Origin: Methanobacteriota archaeon
GTDB taxonomy: Archaea > Thermoplasmatota > Poseidoniia > Poseidoniales > Poseidoniaceae
DNA: 9,601 nt
NCBI GenBank assembly: GCA_002707335.2
Contig: PAMN02000002.1
Location: 1 to 9,601, forward strand
Direction: 5' to 3'
Shown in pieces: positions 1 through 6,919 of this stretch. The notes below the pieces were generated by a model. The model had not been told where the DNA came from and did no database searches. It was given only the letters and a program-made list of their open reading frames with translations. The position numbers and the translations under genes are program-made. Within the stretch, counting starts at the first letter, position 1; each line of letters opens with the position of its first letter.

Positions 1-14
1 CGACATGCTTGTCG
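1..14. other. Short perfect hairpin at the window edge
   Basis: The first 14 bases form a perfect inverted repeat, CGACA-TGCT-TGTCG, with a 5-bp stem and 4-base loop. It lies in the non-coding stretch before the first gene. It could be the tail of a larger structure or of an upstream gene cut off by the window edge. Archaea do not rely on hairpin terminators and no T-run follows directly, so no function is assigned. Confidence 0.2.
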
Positions 15-66
15 CTCTTAATCATAATATATTGAGTTCTGTAATTATCATTAGTTAACACCAGTG

Positions 67-80
67 TAAATAATTAATTT
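67..80 (+). promoter_or_regulatory. Possible TATA box of the GDSL esterase gene
   Basis: The all-A/T block TAAATAATTAATTT is centred about 25 bases before the ATG at 99. No GGTG or GGAG motif precedes that ATG (AACATAATCACCAAGCC). This spacing is what an archaeal TATA box would show if the transcript were leaderless and started at or next to the ATG. No clear purine-rich BRE is seen just upstream. The call is inference from composition and spacing. Confidence 0.35.
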
Positions 81-98
81 GAACATAATCACCAAGCC

Positions 99-2774
99 AT
101 GCGGGTTCCTCTTTTAGTGCTAATTTTGGTGCTAGGGAGTATTCCTATGCAGGTAGAAGCAACAAGCGGACGTGCACTGTCTGCAAATATTGAACTGCAA
201 GAAAATATGTGGACTTCGGATGATATTATTCCTCTGAATGTATCTATTTCAGGAGCTCCTTTTAATCGAGATATTATTCTCAAATGGCATCTATCAGATG
301 AAAACGGAATAATTTCCAATGGTACGATTCCCTTTAGGATGAGTGCTTCAGTGCACCTTGAGCAGTTCTCTATTGGCCAATTTTTCACAGGCTCATCTTT
401 TTATGAAGTCTCAGTTGAAATAATTGTTGACTCAACATCTACATTTGATGAGGAATCCTTCACAGTATTGAGAAAATCAATTTTGCCGCCGATGTCCAAT
501 TTGGTGATTTTTGGAGATTCATTATCAGATATGGGGAATGCAGATTCTAGTCTGATAGTATCGACTGTGTTCTCTTCGCCTCCATATTATTCTGGTAGGT
601 TTTCAAATGGCCCGGTGTGGGTTGAACACGTATCCAATTACTTTGGTCTGACGACCTCTTTTGGAGATGGTCTCTCTCAAGGAGATAATAGAGCATTTGG
701 AGGTTCTCAAACAGGACAAGGTTATGCATATCTCACTCTACCAAATGTTGGGACTCAAATTGGGAATTATTTGGCAAATGTGCAATCTAGTTTTGTAAAT
801 TCAGATTTGATATTCCTTTGGGCAGGAGGTAATGATTTTCTTTACGGTTCTGCAAACCCAGATTTGGTTAGCAGAAACATGGCATCTCATGTTGAAACTC
901 TTGCTTTAGCTGGTGCTACTAACTTCGTTGTAGTGAATTTACCACCGCTCGAAATGACCCCTGAGGGGGCATCTAGAAGCCAATCACAACAGAGTACAAT
1001 GGCTAACAATGTTGTCTCATATAACAATAAATTAAGCATAGAAATGACGAATTTATCCAGTTCAATGAATTTGGACATTACATTAATTGATGCTTGGACT
1101 ATCTTCAATGAGATAGTGAATAATGCCGAGCATGTTGGAATAGTAAATACTCAAGATCAAGCTTGTTCAGGGGGTGCTACACTCCCACTTGTAAGTTCGA
1201 TTCTTCCGATTTGTGGCACTGGAGCCAGTGTTGTATCTAACCCCAACGAGTATTTATTCTTCGATAAAGCACATCCTACTGCAACAATGCACAAGGTGAT
1301 TGGAGAATATGCGGTTATGAGTATTGGTGAATCAGATACCGACGGAGACGGAGTCATTGATTTGTTGGATCAATGCGATTGGACTAATGATTTCTCATCT
1401 GTTGATTCAACAGGTTGTGACTACTATCAACAAGACGAGGATTCAGATGGAGTTGCAAATGGTTTAGACACCTGCTTAGGTACTGAATCAGGTTTTGAAG
1501 TTGATGAAAATGGATGTGCAGATTATCAAAAAGATACTGATAACGATGGATTAACAGATGATATTGATCCATGTCCATTCGGCTCTGGCGATGATGATCA
1601 TGATTCAGACGGCTGTGTTGATATTGTAGACCAAGATGATGATAATGATGGAATCGAAGATGAGGACGATTCATGTCCTCGAGGTTTAATCGGCTTGCAT
1701 GAGTTTGATTTCGACCAAGATGGATGCCATGATGACGAAGATACCGACGATGATAATGACGGACTTACGGACATAGAAGAAGATGAAATTGGTAGCGACA
1801 AGTACGACCGTGACACCGACGATGATGGTTACTTAGATGGGGATGATGCATTTCCACTAGACCCCAACGAATCAAGAGACACTGATGGCGATGGTTTTGG
1901 GGACAGGGCAGACGATTTTCCCTTTGATGAAACAGAATGGAAAGATTCAGATTACGATGAGGTAGGAGATAACTCGGATGCATTTCCAAATGATCCATAT
2001 GAGTGGGCAGATACAGATTTAGACGGAATCGGAGACAATACAGATGACTGTCCGGATGAAGCAGGAGAATCTATTTTCCCAACTGGCTGTCTTGATTCTG
2101 ACTCAGATGGATTTGCAGATGAAATAGATTCATTTCCCAACGACAATGGAGAATGGAATGATACCGATGGTGATGGATATGGTGATAATTTCGATGCTTT
2201 CCCCACAAACTCTTCTGAATGGTCAGATGCTGATATGGATGGATATGGTGACAACATAGATGCATTTCCTCAAGATGCTCTAGAGTGGAAAGACTCAGAC
2301 TTGGATGGTTGCGGTGATAATTCAGATGCATTCCCATTTGATGGTACAGAGTGCCTAGATTCTGACTTGGACGGAGTCGGGGACAACAGTGACTTATGGC
2401 CTCTAAACCCTCTTGAATGGAAAGATAGTGATTTTGACGGTGTTGGTGATAATGCAGATTTCGCACCAAATAACCCACTTGAACATACAGATAGCGATGG
2501 AGATGGTGTTGGAGATAACTCTGATTTGTGGCCCAAAGATTCATCAAGAAAATATGACTCCGACGGCGATGGAGTTGCTGATTCAATGGATGCGTTCCCC
2601 AACGACCCTAATCGAGATTCATGGACGGGTATTATTGTTGGTCTATGCGTGATTTTGACATTGTTCCTCCTTGTAATATTTTATTTCAAGAAGCCAAAAA
2701 AAGAAGAAAATATAGAGCAAGAATGGGATTTTGAAAGGCCACTGGAAGCTCCAGATTTAGTAGAATGGAAATAA
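99..2774 (+). CDS. Secreted, membrane-anchored GDSL/SGNH esterase with thrombospondin type 3-like repeats
   Basis: This is a probable extracellular ester hydrolase (lipase/esterase) tethered to the cell surface; the substrate is unknown. Residues 1-21 are a signal peptide with a hydrophobic core (LLVLILVLG) and a likely cut after VEA. Residues 22-130 form a beta-rich domain I do not recognise. Residues about 133-405 are the catalytic domain, closest in style to the phospholipase/lecithinase/hemolysin branch of GDSL enzymes. Block I is VIFGDSLSDMGN with nucleophile S141, followed by GRFSNGPVWVE, the block II glycines in AFGGSQT (G201-G202), block III WAGGND (N245), and block V DKAHP with D389 and H392. 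Residues 413-841 are acidic DxDxDG calcium-type repeats. Residues 844-863 are a transmembrane helix followed by KKPKKEE, which implies a cytoplasmic C-terminus (type I topology). The ATG at 99 is chosen because the signal peptide starts there. No Shine-Dalgarno is visible, so the mRNA may be leaderless. The gene stands apart from the heme operon and no functional link is evident. Confidence 0.88.
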   Translation: MRVPLLVLILVLGSIPMQVEATSGRALSANIELQENMWTSDDIIPLNVSISGAPFNRDIILKWHLSDENGIISNGTIPFRMSASVHLEQFSIGQFFTGSSFYEVSVEIIVDSTSTFDEESFTVLRKSILPPMSNLVIFGDSLSDMGNADSSLIVSTVFSSPPYYSGRFSNGPVWVEHVSNYFGLTTSFGDGLSQGDNRAFGGSQTGQGYAYLTLPNVGTQIGNYLANVQSSFVNSDLIFLWAGGNDFLYGSANPDLVSRNMASHVETLALAGATNFVVVNLPPLEMTPEGASRSQSQQSTMANNVVSYNNKLSIEMTNLSSSMNLDITLIDAWTIFNEIVNNAEHVGIVNTQDQACSGGATLPLVSSILPICGTGASVVSNPNEYLFFDKAHPTATMHKVIGEYAVMSIGESDTDGDGVIDLLDQCDWTNDFSSVDSTGCDYYQQDEDSDGVANGLDTCLGTESGFEVDENGCADYQKDTDNDGLTDDIDPCPFGSGDDDHDSDGCVDIVDQDDDNDGIEDEDDSCPRGLIGLHEFDFDQDGCHDDEDTDDDNDGLTDIEEDEIGSDKYDRDTDDDGYLDGDDAFPLDPNESRDTDGDGFGDRADDFPFDETEWKDSDYDEVGDNSDAFPNDPYEWADTDLDGIGDNTDDCPDEAGESIFPTGCLDSDSDGFADEIDSFPNDNGEWNDTDGDGYGDNFDAFPTNSSEWSDADMDGYGDNIDAFPQDALEWKDSDLDGCGDNSDAFPFDGTECLDSDLDGVGDNSDLWPLNPLEWKDSDFDGVGDNADFAPNNPLEHTDSDGDGVGDNSDLWPKDSSRKYDSDGDGVADSMDAFPNDPNRDSWTGIIVGLCVILTLFLLVIFYFKKPKKEENIEQEWDFERPLEAPDLVEWK
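1335..1811 (+). repeat. Cysteine-containing thrombospondin type 3-like repeats (protein-level)
   Basis: Residues 413-571 of the esterase carry about five irregular repeats of roughly 23-36 residues, each starting with a D-x-D-x-D-G calcium-loop signature (DTDGDGVID, DEDSDGVAN, DTDNDGLTD, DDDNDGIED, DDDNDGLTD). The first four have a paired C...GC arrangement (DQC/GC, DTC/GC, DPC/GC, DSC/GC), as in thrombospondin type 3 modules, where the cysteines form disulfides and the aspartates bind calcium. The units are diverged at DNA level, so they are old duplications. The likely role is a calcium-stiffened stalk between enzyme and membrane. Confidence 0.8.
1812..2621 (+). repeat. Twelve tandem 22-residue DxDxDGxGDNxDAFPxDxxEW repeats
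   Basis: Residues 572-841 divide exactly into twelve consecutive units. Eleven are 22 residues (66 bp) long, and the fourth is 28 residues and carries a CP...GC insertion. The consensus is D-S/T-D-x-D-G-x-G-D-N-x-D-A-F-P-x-D-x-x-E-W-x. The array ends directly before the tryptophan that precedes the transmembrane helix. The repeats are conserved at protein level, but their DNA differs by many synonymous changes, which points to selection on the unit rather than recent slippage. The calcium-binding stalk role is inferred from the aspartate spacing. Confidence 0.85.
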
Positions 2775-2792
2775 ATTTGCCAGAAAACTAAC

Positions 2793-2805
2793 AAAATTAT
2801 GTAAT
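2793..2805 (+). promoter_or_regulatory. Possible promoter of the heme operon
   Basis: The 86-base gap between the esterase stop and the hemA start is the only sizeable non-coding stretch before the operon. It contains an A/T-rich block, AAAATTATGTAAT, that could act as a TATA box with transcription starting about 25 bases downstream (around 2825). That would leave a short leader carrying the ribosome site at 2851. No obvious terminator of the preceding gene is seen except a short T-rich patch (CTCCTTTTC). The assignment rests on composition and position only. Confidence 0.25.
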
Positions 2806-2850
2806 CGGCAACATACTCCTTTTCATAAAGGATAAGCCGTTGGGCAAGCA

Positions 2851-2857
2851 AGGTGGG
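2851..2857 (+). promoter_or_regulatory. Shine-Dalgarno site that sets the hemA start
   Basis: AGGTGGG lies just before the ATG at 2861, with 5 bases between the AGGTG core and the start. The same core and spacing precede hemB (GAGGTG, 5 bases), and hemF has nearly the same (AGGTGA, 6 bases). An in-frame TTG at 2840, behind a weaker AAAGGA, would add seven residues and is the alternative. Confidence 0.5.
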
Positions 2858-2860
2858 AAT

Positions 2861-4249
2861 ATGAGAAATTTAGGTAGCCCTAAAATTGATCTATCAAGAT
2901 TCTTCTCAGAATCTTATGTTCACCAAATAAATGGGCGCTCAGTAAGCCCCCAAGAACTGATAAACAGCGTCAGCATGATATCAATGAAAATCAATTCCAA
3001 CAATGTTGAATATGTAGAATACCTTACAACAGAAGGTCTATCAAAAGAGGATAGGGTATCATACATTGGAACAATTAGAGACAAATTAGGCTCCGACATC
3101 TTTGAAATGTCAACTTGTAACCGTGTTCTGTATGTCGGTTTTGGAGTCACTAGTCAAGAATTAGAATCCTGTGTGTTAGAAACAACCTCCATGAAAGAAG
3201 CGCCATTTAACCATTTTACCGGATTAGATGTTTGGCGTCATTTGGTTAAGGTTTGTAGCGGCCTTGATTCTTTCATCATAGGAGAACTTCAGGTTATGTC
3301 GCAGTTCAGAGGTTCTGTAGCATTGCACAGGAAATATGATCTGGTAAGCGATATTAATAGTTCATTTTTCGACCATGTAATATCTGCAAACAGAATAATT
3401 CGACGTGAATTTGGGTTTAACCAAACCACCGAATCTATGCTAAACTTAGCAACAAGTGCTTTGGAAGAAGCAGTTTCGTCCAAAGAAACAACCTCATCAG
3501 TGGTTCTTGGTTTCGGAGATATGGGCTGCAAAGCGATAGAAGTTTTACTTTCACTCGGCCAAACTAATATCCATGTTATTACTCGTTCTCCTGAAAAAGC
3601 AGAAGCTCGTAATCCTGAGTTAGCCTCGAATGTTAACATAATGACCTTCGATGAATGGAAGTCATCAACAATAGAACCAAATCTAATAATTTCAACAATT
3701 AGAAACAACAAACCTACATTCGACCAATCTAATCCAGTGCCAAGTTCTAATTCTGCTATGATTATGGATTTTTCTTGGCCACCATCAATTGACAAAAGCG
3801 GAATCTCACCTGAACAAGAACTGTTTGGAATGGAGCACTGGATAAGAGTGGCTCACAGATTGGGAGTGGAATGGGATTATGCATCTACAATAGAACAAAG
3901 CGAACAACTCATCACAGATATCCAAAAGAAATTCATGAGTGCTTTGACAGATAGGTCACAAGCAAAATTCCGCTCTTTCATGTATCAGACCTTAGAAAAT
4001 ATGTCTAGAGAGTGGGAGAAATCAGAATACATAGAGAATTCAGTAGAACAAATGGGAGCATTTTCACGTGAGATTGCAACCTGGATTTGTAATCAAGAAG
4101 AACCTTTTACAAAAGTTGACTTGCAAAATATGATGATGTCAACAAAAAGACCAATCAACCCAAATCTTCTACAAAAGTTGGCAAAAGACGTGAATGAGAC
4201 GGTAGATCGAATTAGCAAAATGTCAACTTTTCCGGGGGATAATTCTTGA
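2861..4249 (+). CDS. hemA: Glutamyl-tRNA reductase
   Basis: This enzyme reduces the glutamate of Glu-tRNA(Glu) to glutamate-1-semialdehyde with NADPH, the committed step of C5-pathway tetrapyrrole synthesis. The protein is 462 residues. The catalytic domain carries the STCNR motif with nucleophile C86. The conserved histidine of the VWRHLVKVCSGLDS segment is H127, and GELQVM at 141-146 matches the usual GEPQIL. The NADPH domain has a glycine-rich GFGDMG at 217-222. The helical C-terminal dimerisation domain (about 335-440) is present. Two features are odd. The family's N-terminal SHKTAP box reads SMKINS, and about 36 extra residues precede the catalytic cysteine compared with typical enzymes. 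The ATG at 2861 is preferred for its AGGTG site; TTG 2840 is possible, and so is ATG 2974, though that one has no ribosome site. It is the first gene of the operon, and its product feeds HemL, encoded in the same operon. Confidence 0.9.
   Translation: MRNLGSPKIDLSRFFSESYVHQINGRSVSPQELINSVSMISMKINSNNVEYVEYLTTEGLSKEDRVSYIGTIRDKLGSDIFEMSTCNRVLYVGFGVTSQELESCVLETTSMKEAPFNHFTGLDVWRHLVKVCSGLDSFIIGELQVMSQFRGSVALHRKYDLVSDINSSFFDHVISANRIIRREFGFNQTTESMLNLATSALEEAVSSKETTSSVVLGFGDMGCKAIEVLLSLGQTNIHVITRSPEKAEARNPELASNVNIMTFDEWKSSTIEPNLIISTIRNNKPTFDQSNPVPSSNSAMIMDFSWPPSIDKSGISPEQELFGMEHWIRVAHRLGVEWDYASTIEQSEQLITDIQKKFMSALTDRSQAKFRSFMYQTLENMSREWEKSEYIENSVEQMGAFSREIATWICNQEEPFTKVDLQNMMMSTKRPINPNLLQKLAKDVNETVDRISKMSTFPGDNS
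4234..4240 (+). promoter_or_regulatory. Ribosome site favouring the TTG start of hemCD
   Basis: GGGGGAT within the last codons of hemA resembles the GGAGG part of an archaeal Shine-Dalgarno. Aligned to GGAGGTG it leaves 5 bases to the TTG at 4246, the spacing seen at the other genes of the operon. The alternative GTG at 4252 would be 11 bases away. Confidence 0.4.
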
Positions 4250-5934
4250 TTGTGAGAATCGGAACGAGAACCTCTAGTCTTGCTATGTGGCAAGCCAATA
4301 AAGTCTCTCAACTCTTAAAATCGAGTGGATTTGAGACGGAAATAGTTGGTATAAAATCAAAAGGAGATAAATCTCTGGGTGGAAATCTAGCCTCTTCGGT
4401 AGGTCAGTTTATTCATGCAGTAGATTCTCAATTAATTGAAAAGAACATTGACATAGCAGTCCATTCAAGTAAAGATGTTCCAGTTACAATGGTAGATGCA
4501 ATATCTAATTTAGCATATCTTGAACGTGGCTGCACTAGTGACCTGCTAATATTTCCAAGAAACGATACACATCACTCCCTGGAAAAATTGTTCAATTCGA
4601 AGGAAGAAATGTCCGTGAATGATGCTTTATCTATAATCCCTAAATCAGGAATGGTTGGAACCGTTTCAGGTCGTCGCCAATCATTTCTACTTAGCAAGCG
4701 TCCAGATATTATTCCCATAGCAGTTCGAGGGCAGGTAGAGACTAGACTTAAGCGTCTAAAGGAAGGAAGAGTAGATGCGATAATTCTAGCGGAAATAGGC
4801 TTGAAAAGGTTACACGAAATAGGTGCTTTGGAAGAATGGATACTACAATTTAGCGCCATTAGAATTAGTGACCGAGATTGGCCAACGGCTCCTGGACAAG
4901 GAGCGTTATCAGTTCATTGTCGAACTGATGAATTAGATAAATTAAGTAATATTAGATCAATATTAAATCATGAACAAACCGAAAAAGATGTGAGTAAAGA
5001 AAGAGAGATATTGGATTCGATTGGAGGAGGCTGTCTGTACCCTGCAGGAATAAAAATTTCTGGCGCTACAGCATCCGTGCAAATCTCCCCAAAAAACTGG
5101 CGAGAAACATTCTCACGAGGCTTGCCGTTCACTAGTTCGACTTACTTCGGTAATGTATCCGAGTTCACATACAGATTGCCAAAGAGCGATAATTTTACAG
5201 TACAGTCTCAAACAAAAGGGCCAAAATTAATTTCAACACTTAATTCAGATAGGCTGGCTACTGTGCTACAAAATGATGGAATAAATGTAGTGAATAAGCC
5301 AGTGATAGAACTAAATTCCAGGCCTGATGATTGGCCAATTGATTTTATCGATGACAACAAATCAAGGTCGGACTGGCCATATTTGGTCTTGACGTCTCCA
5401 TTTGCAGCTAAATGCGCAATAGAGGTTTCAAAGGTTAATTCTGACTTGAACAGAATACAGTGGCTGGCTATCGGCGAAGGCACAGCTAGAGCCTGTTTTT
5501 TGAGAGGAGTGACCGTATCTATTTGTGCAAAAGCAAGAGATTCGGCCGAATTAATTGATTATATTGACAAAAATATTGACCGAAATATAAGATTGATGAT
5601 ACCCAGGTCTAATGTTGCAAAAAGAACTTTAGTTGATGGTTTAGATGACTTAGGATTCAGTGTAGATAGTTGGGTTGGATATGAAAACCGAAGTAAAAAA
5701 ATACAGCACATTGAAGTTGAGCCAGATGATGTATTATTGCTATCTTCACCCTCATCTGCTAAAGCATGGGCTGAAAACTCCTTACCCATACCTAAAAGTA
5801 TACTGTGCATGGGGAAGTCATCTTTAGAGGAGATAGATTCACTGGGTTACTTTGCTGAATCAGAGGTCGAAATCTTGAGAGGTCCAACCGCAGAATTCGT
5901 TTCAAAGTGGTGGAAAACAAAACGAGGTGGTTGA
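4246..5934 (+). CDS. hemCD: Fused porphobilinogen deaminase / uroporphyrinogen III synthase
   Basis: This single 562-residue chain covers two consecutive steps. The HemC half joins four porphobilinogens into hydroxymethylbilane, and the HemD half closes it with inversion of ring D to uroporphyrinogen III. HemC (about 1-320) begins IVRIGTRTSSLAMWQ and has AVHSSKDVPV with catalytic D77. It also has the arginine-rich GTVSGRRQSFLLSKRPD and AVRGQVETRL substrate-binding segments, APGQGALSVHCR, and GGGCLYPAG, in which C263 should anchor the dipyrromethane cofactor. HemD (about 324-562) has the weakly conserved family pattern: KGPKLIST, YLVLTSPFAAKCAI, AIGEGTARACFLRGV and LLLSSPSSAKAW. The TTG start overlaps the hemA stop (TTGA) and fits the ribosome site. 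GTG 4252 would give the more usual MRIGTR N-terminus and remains possible. The HemC assignment is firm; the HemD half is assigned on pattern, length and position. It ends directly against the hemB ATG. Confidence 0.9.
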   Translation: MIVRIGTRTSSLAMWQANKVSQLLKSSGFETEIVGIKSKGDKSLGGNLASSVGQFIHAVDSQLIEKNIDIAVHSSKDVPVTMVDAISNLAYLERGCTSDLLIFPRNDTHHSLEKLFNSKEEMSVNDALSIIPKSGMVGTVSGRRQSFLLSKRPDIIPIAVRGQVETRLKRLKEGRVDAIILAEIGLKRLHEIGALEEWILQFSAIRISDRDWPTAPGQGALSVHCRTDELDKLSNIRSILNHEQTEKDVSKEREILDSIGGGCLYPAGIKISGATASVQISPKNWRETFSRGLPFTSSTYFGNVSEFTYRLPKSDNFTVQSQTKGPKLISTLNSDRLATVLQNDGINVVNKPVIELNSRPDDWPIDFIDDNKSRSDWPYLVLTSPFAAKCAIEVSKVNSDLNRIQWLAIGEGTARACFLRGVTVSICAKARDSAELIDYIDKNIDRNIRLMIPRSNVAKRTLVDGLDDLGFSVDSWVGYENRSKKIQHIEVEPDDVLLLSSPSSAKAWAENSLPIPKSILCMGKSSLEEIDSLGYFAESEVEILRGPTAEFVSKWWKTKRGG

Positions 5935-6909
5935 ATGAGAAAAAGACCAAGAATCAACCGCTGGACTCAATCTAGGAGAGATTTAATCTTCTCTTCTGGA
6001 ATAAAATCTTCGCTAGTACAGCCTCATTTTGTTGTATCTGGTAAAGGGATAGATGAAGAAATAGAAAGCATGCCTGGAGTCAATCGCCAATCTGTAGATG
6101 TTTTAATCGAAACTATTGGAAAAGATATGGAAAATGGCATGTCTTCCCACATGCTATTTGGTGTTGTAGATTCCCATGAGAAAGACCCTATGGCTACTAA
6201 AGCATCAGATATGGAAATGCCTCTTCAGAGGGCAGTCTTACAATTAAAGGAAAAATACGGAGATAAAATTGTTCTAATGACAGATGTATGTCTTTGTACA
6301 GCAACAGACCACGGTCATTGCGGAATTTTGCATGATCATGAGATAGATAACGACCTAACAATACCAGAACTTGTTAGGATTTCTTTGTCTCATGCAGAAG
6401 CAGGAGCAGATTATATTTCAGCATCGGATATGATGGATGGTAGAGTAAAAGCGATTAGAAAAGCATTTGAAAATGAGGGTTACACCAATACAGGAATCCT
6501 TTCTTACTCAGTTAAGTATGCCAGTTCTTTTTACGGGCCTTTTAGGCATGCAGCATCATCTTCTCCAACTCACGGAGACAGGAAAAGTCACCAAATGGAC
6601 ATCAGGTCTGGTTACCCTGAAGCAACATTTGAAGCAATGATGGATCAAAAAGAAGGCGCAGATATAATCATGGTCAACCCTGCCATGACATACCTAGACG
6701 TAGTTCGAAAAGTAGCAGATTCAGTTTCAAAACCTGTTGCCGTTTACAATGTTAGTGGAGAATACTCAATGGTAATGTCTGCTGCGAAAGAACCGTCTAA
6801 GAGAAAAGCAATGGTTCAAGAGATATTCTACTCGTTCGCTAGAGCAGGGGCTGACATTATTGTCAGTTACCATGCCAGAGAAGCAATATCTGAGAAATGG
6901 TTTGAATGA
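5935..6909 (+). CDS. hemB: Delta-aminolevulinic acid dehydratase (porphobilinogen synthase)
   Basis: This enzyme condenses two 5-aminolevulinate molecules into porphobilinogen. The 324-residue length is normal for the family. Visible hallmarks are QPHFVVSGKG, the zinc site DVCLCTATDHGHCG with C119, C121 and C129, and SYSVKYASSFYGPFR with Schiff-base lysine K194. The late motif is YNVSGEYSMV. The zinc site indicates the Zn-dependent type rather than the Mg-dependent, aspartate-rich type. The second Schiff-base lysine, expected in MVKPxxxYLD, is asparagine here (N248, codon AAC at 6676-6678, in MVNPAMTYLDVVR). In characterised enzymes this lysine binds the A-site substrate and its loss severely impairs activity. 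The reading frame around it is intact, so this is either a real substitution or a base-call error. The ATG abuts the hemCD stop, with GAGGTG five bases upstream. Confidence 0.93.
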   Translation: MRKRPRINRWTQSRRDLIFSSGIKSSLVQPHFVVSGKGIDEEIESMPGVNRQSVDVLIETIGKDMENGMSSHMLFGVVDSHEKDPMATKASDMEMPLQRAVLQLKEKYGDKIVLMTDVCLCTATDHGHCGILHDHEIDNDLTIPELVRISLSHAEAGADYISASDMMDGRVKAIRKAFENEGYTNTGILSYSVKYASSFYGPFRHAASSSPTHGDRKSHQMDIRSGYPEATFEAMMDQKEGADIIMVNPAMTYLDVVRKVADSVSKPVAVYNVSGEYSMVMSAAKEPSKRKAMVQEIFYSFARAGADIIVSYHAREAISEKWFE

Positions 6910-6912
6910 GGT
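6908..6912 (+). promoter_or_regulatory. Shine-Dalgarno site that sets the hemL start
   Basis: GAGGT overlaps the last bases of the hemB stop and lies 7 bases (a run of T, then C-free to the A of ATG apart from one C) before ATG 6920. It decides for this start over the in-frame upstream ATG at 6860, which would overlap hemB by 50 bases and add 20 residues with no family counterpart. Confidence 0.6.
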
Positions 6913-6919
6913 TTTTTTC

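Noticed and set aside
1384..2602. Several open frames on the minus strand (96, 72, 77, 101, 171 and 110 codons) opposite the repeat region
   Set aside because: They are low-complexity shadows (Ser/Pro- or His/Gln/Leu-rich) of the acidic repeats, whose codons rarely give stops in the opposite frames. No ribosome sites or domain-like composition were seen.
1335..2621. CRISPR array or recent tandem DNA duplication, suggested by the 66-base period
   Set aside because: The period comes from in-frame protein repeats; the DNA copies are diverged and there are no identical repeats with unique spacers.
2775..2860. tRNA or structured RNA gene in the gap before hemA
   Set aside because: The gap is 86 bases and AT-rich, with no cloverleaf pairing, CCA-like end or strong stem visible.
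3289..3795. 168-codon minus-strand frame inside hemA
   Set aside because: It is fully opposite a well-supported conserved gene and its translation has no recognisable motif.
6860..6919. Longer hemL reading frame beginning at ATG 6860
   Set aside because: It would overlap hemB by 50 bases, has no Shine-Dalgarno, and adds residues absent from the family; ATG 6920 has GAGGT upstream and gives the normal length.
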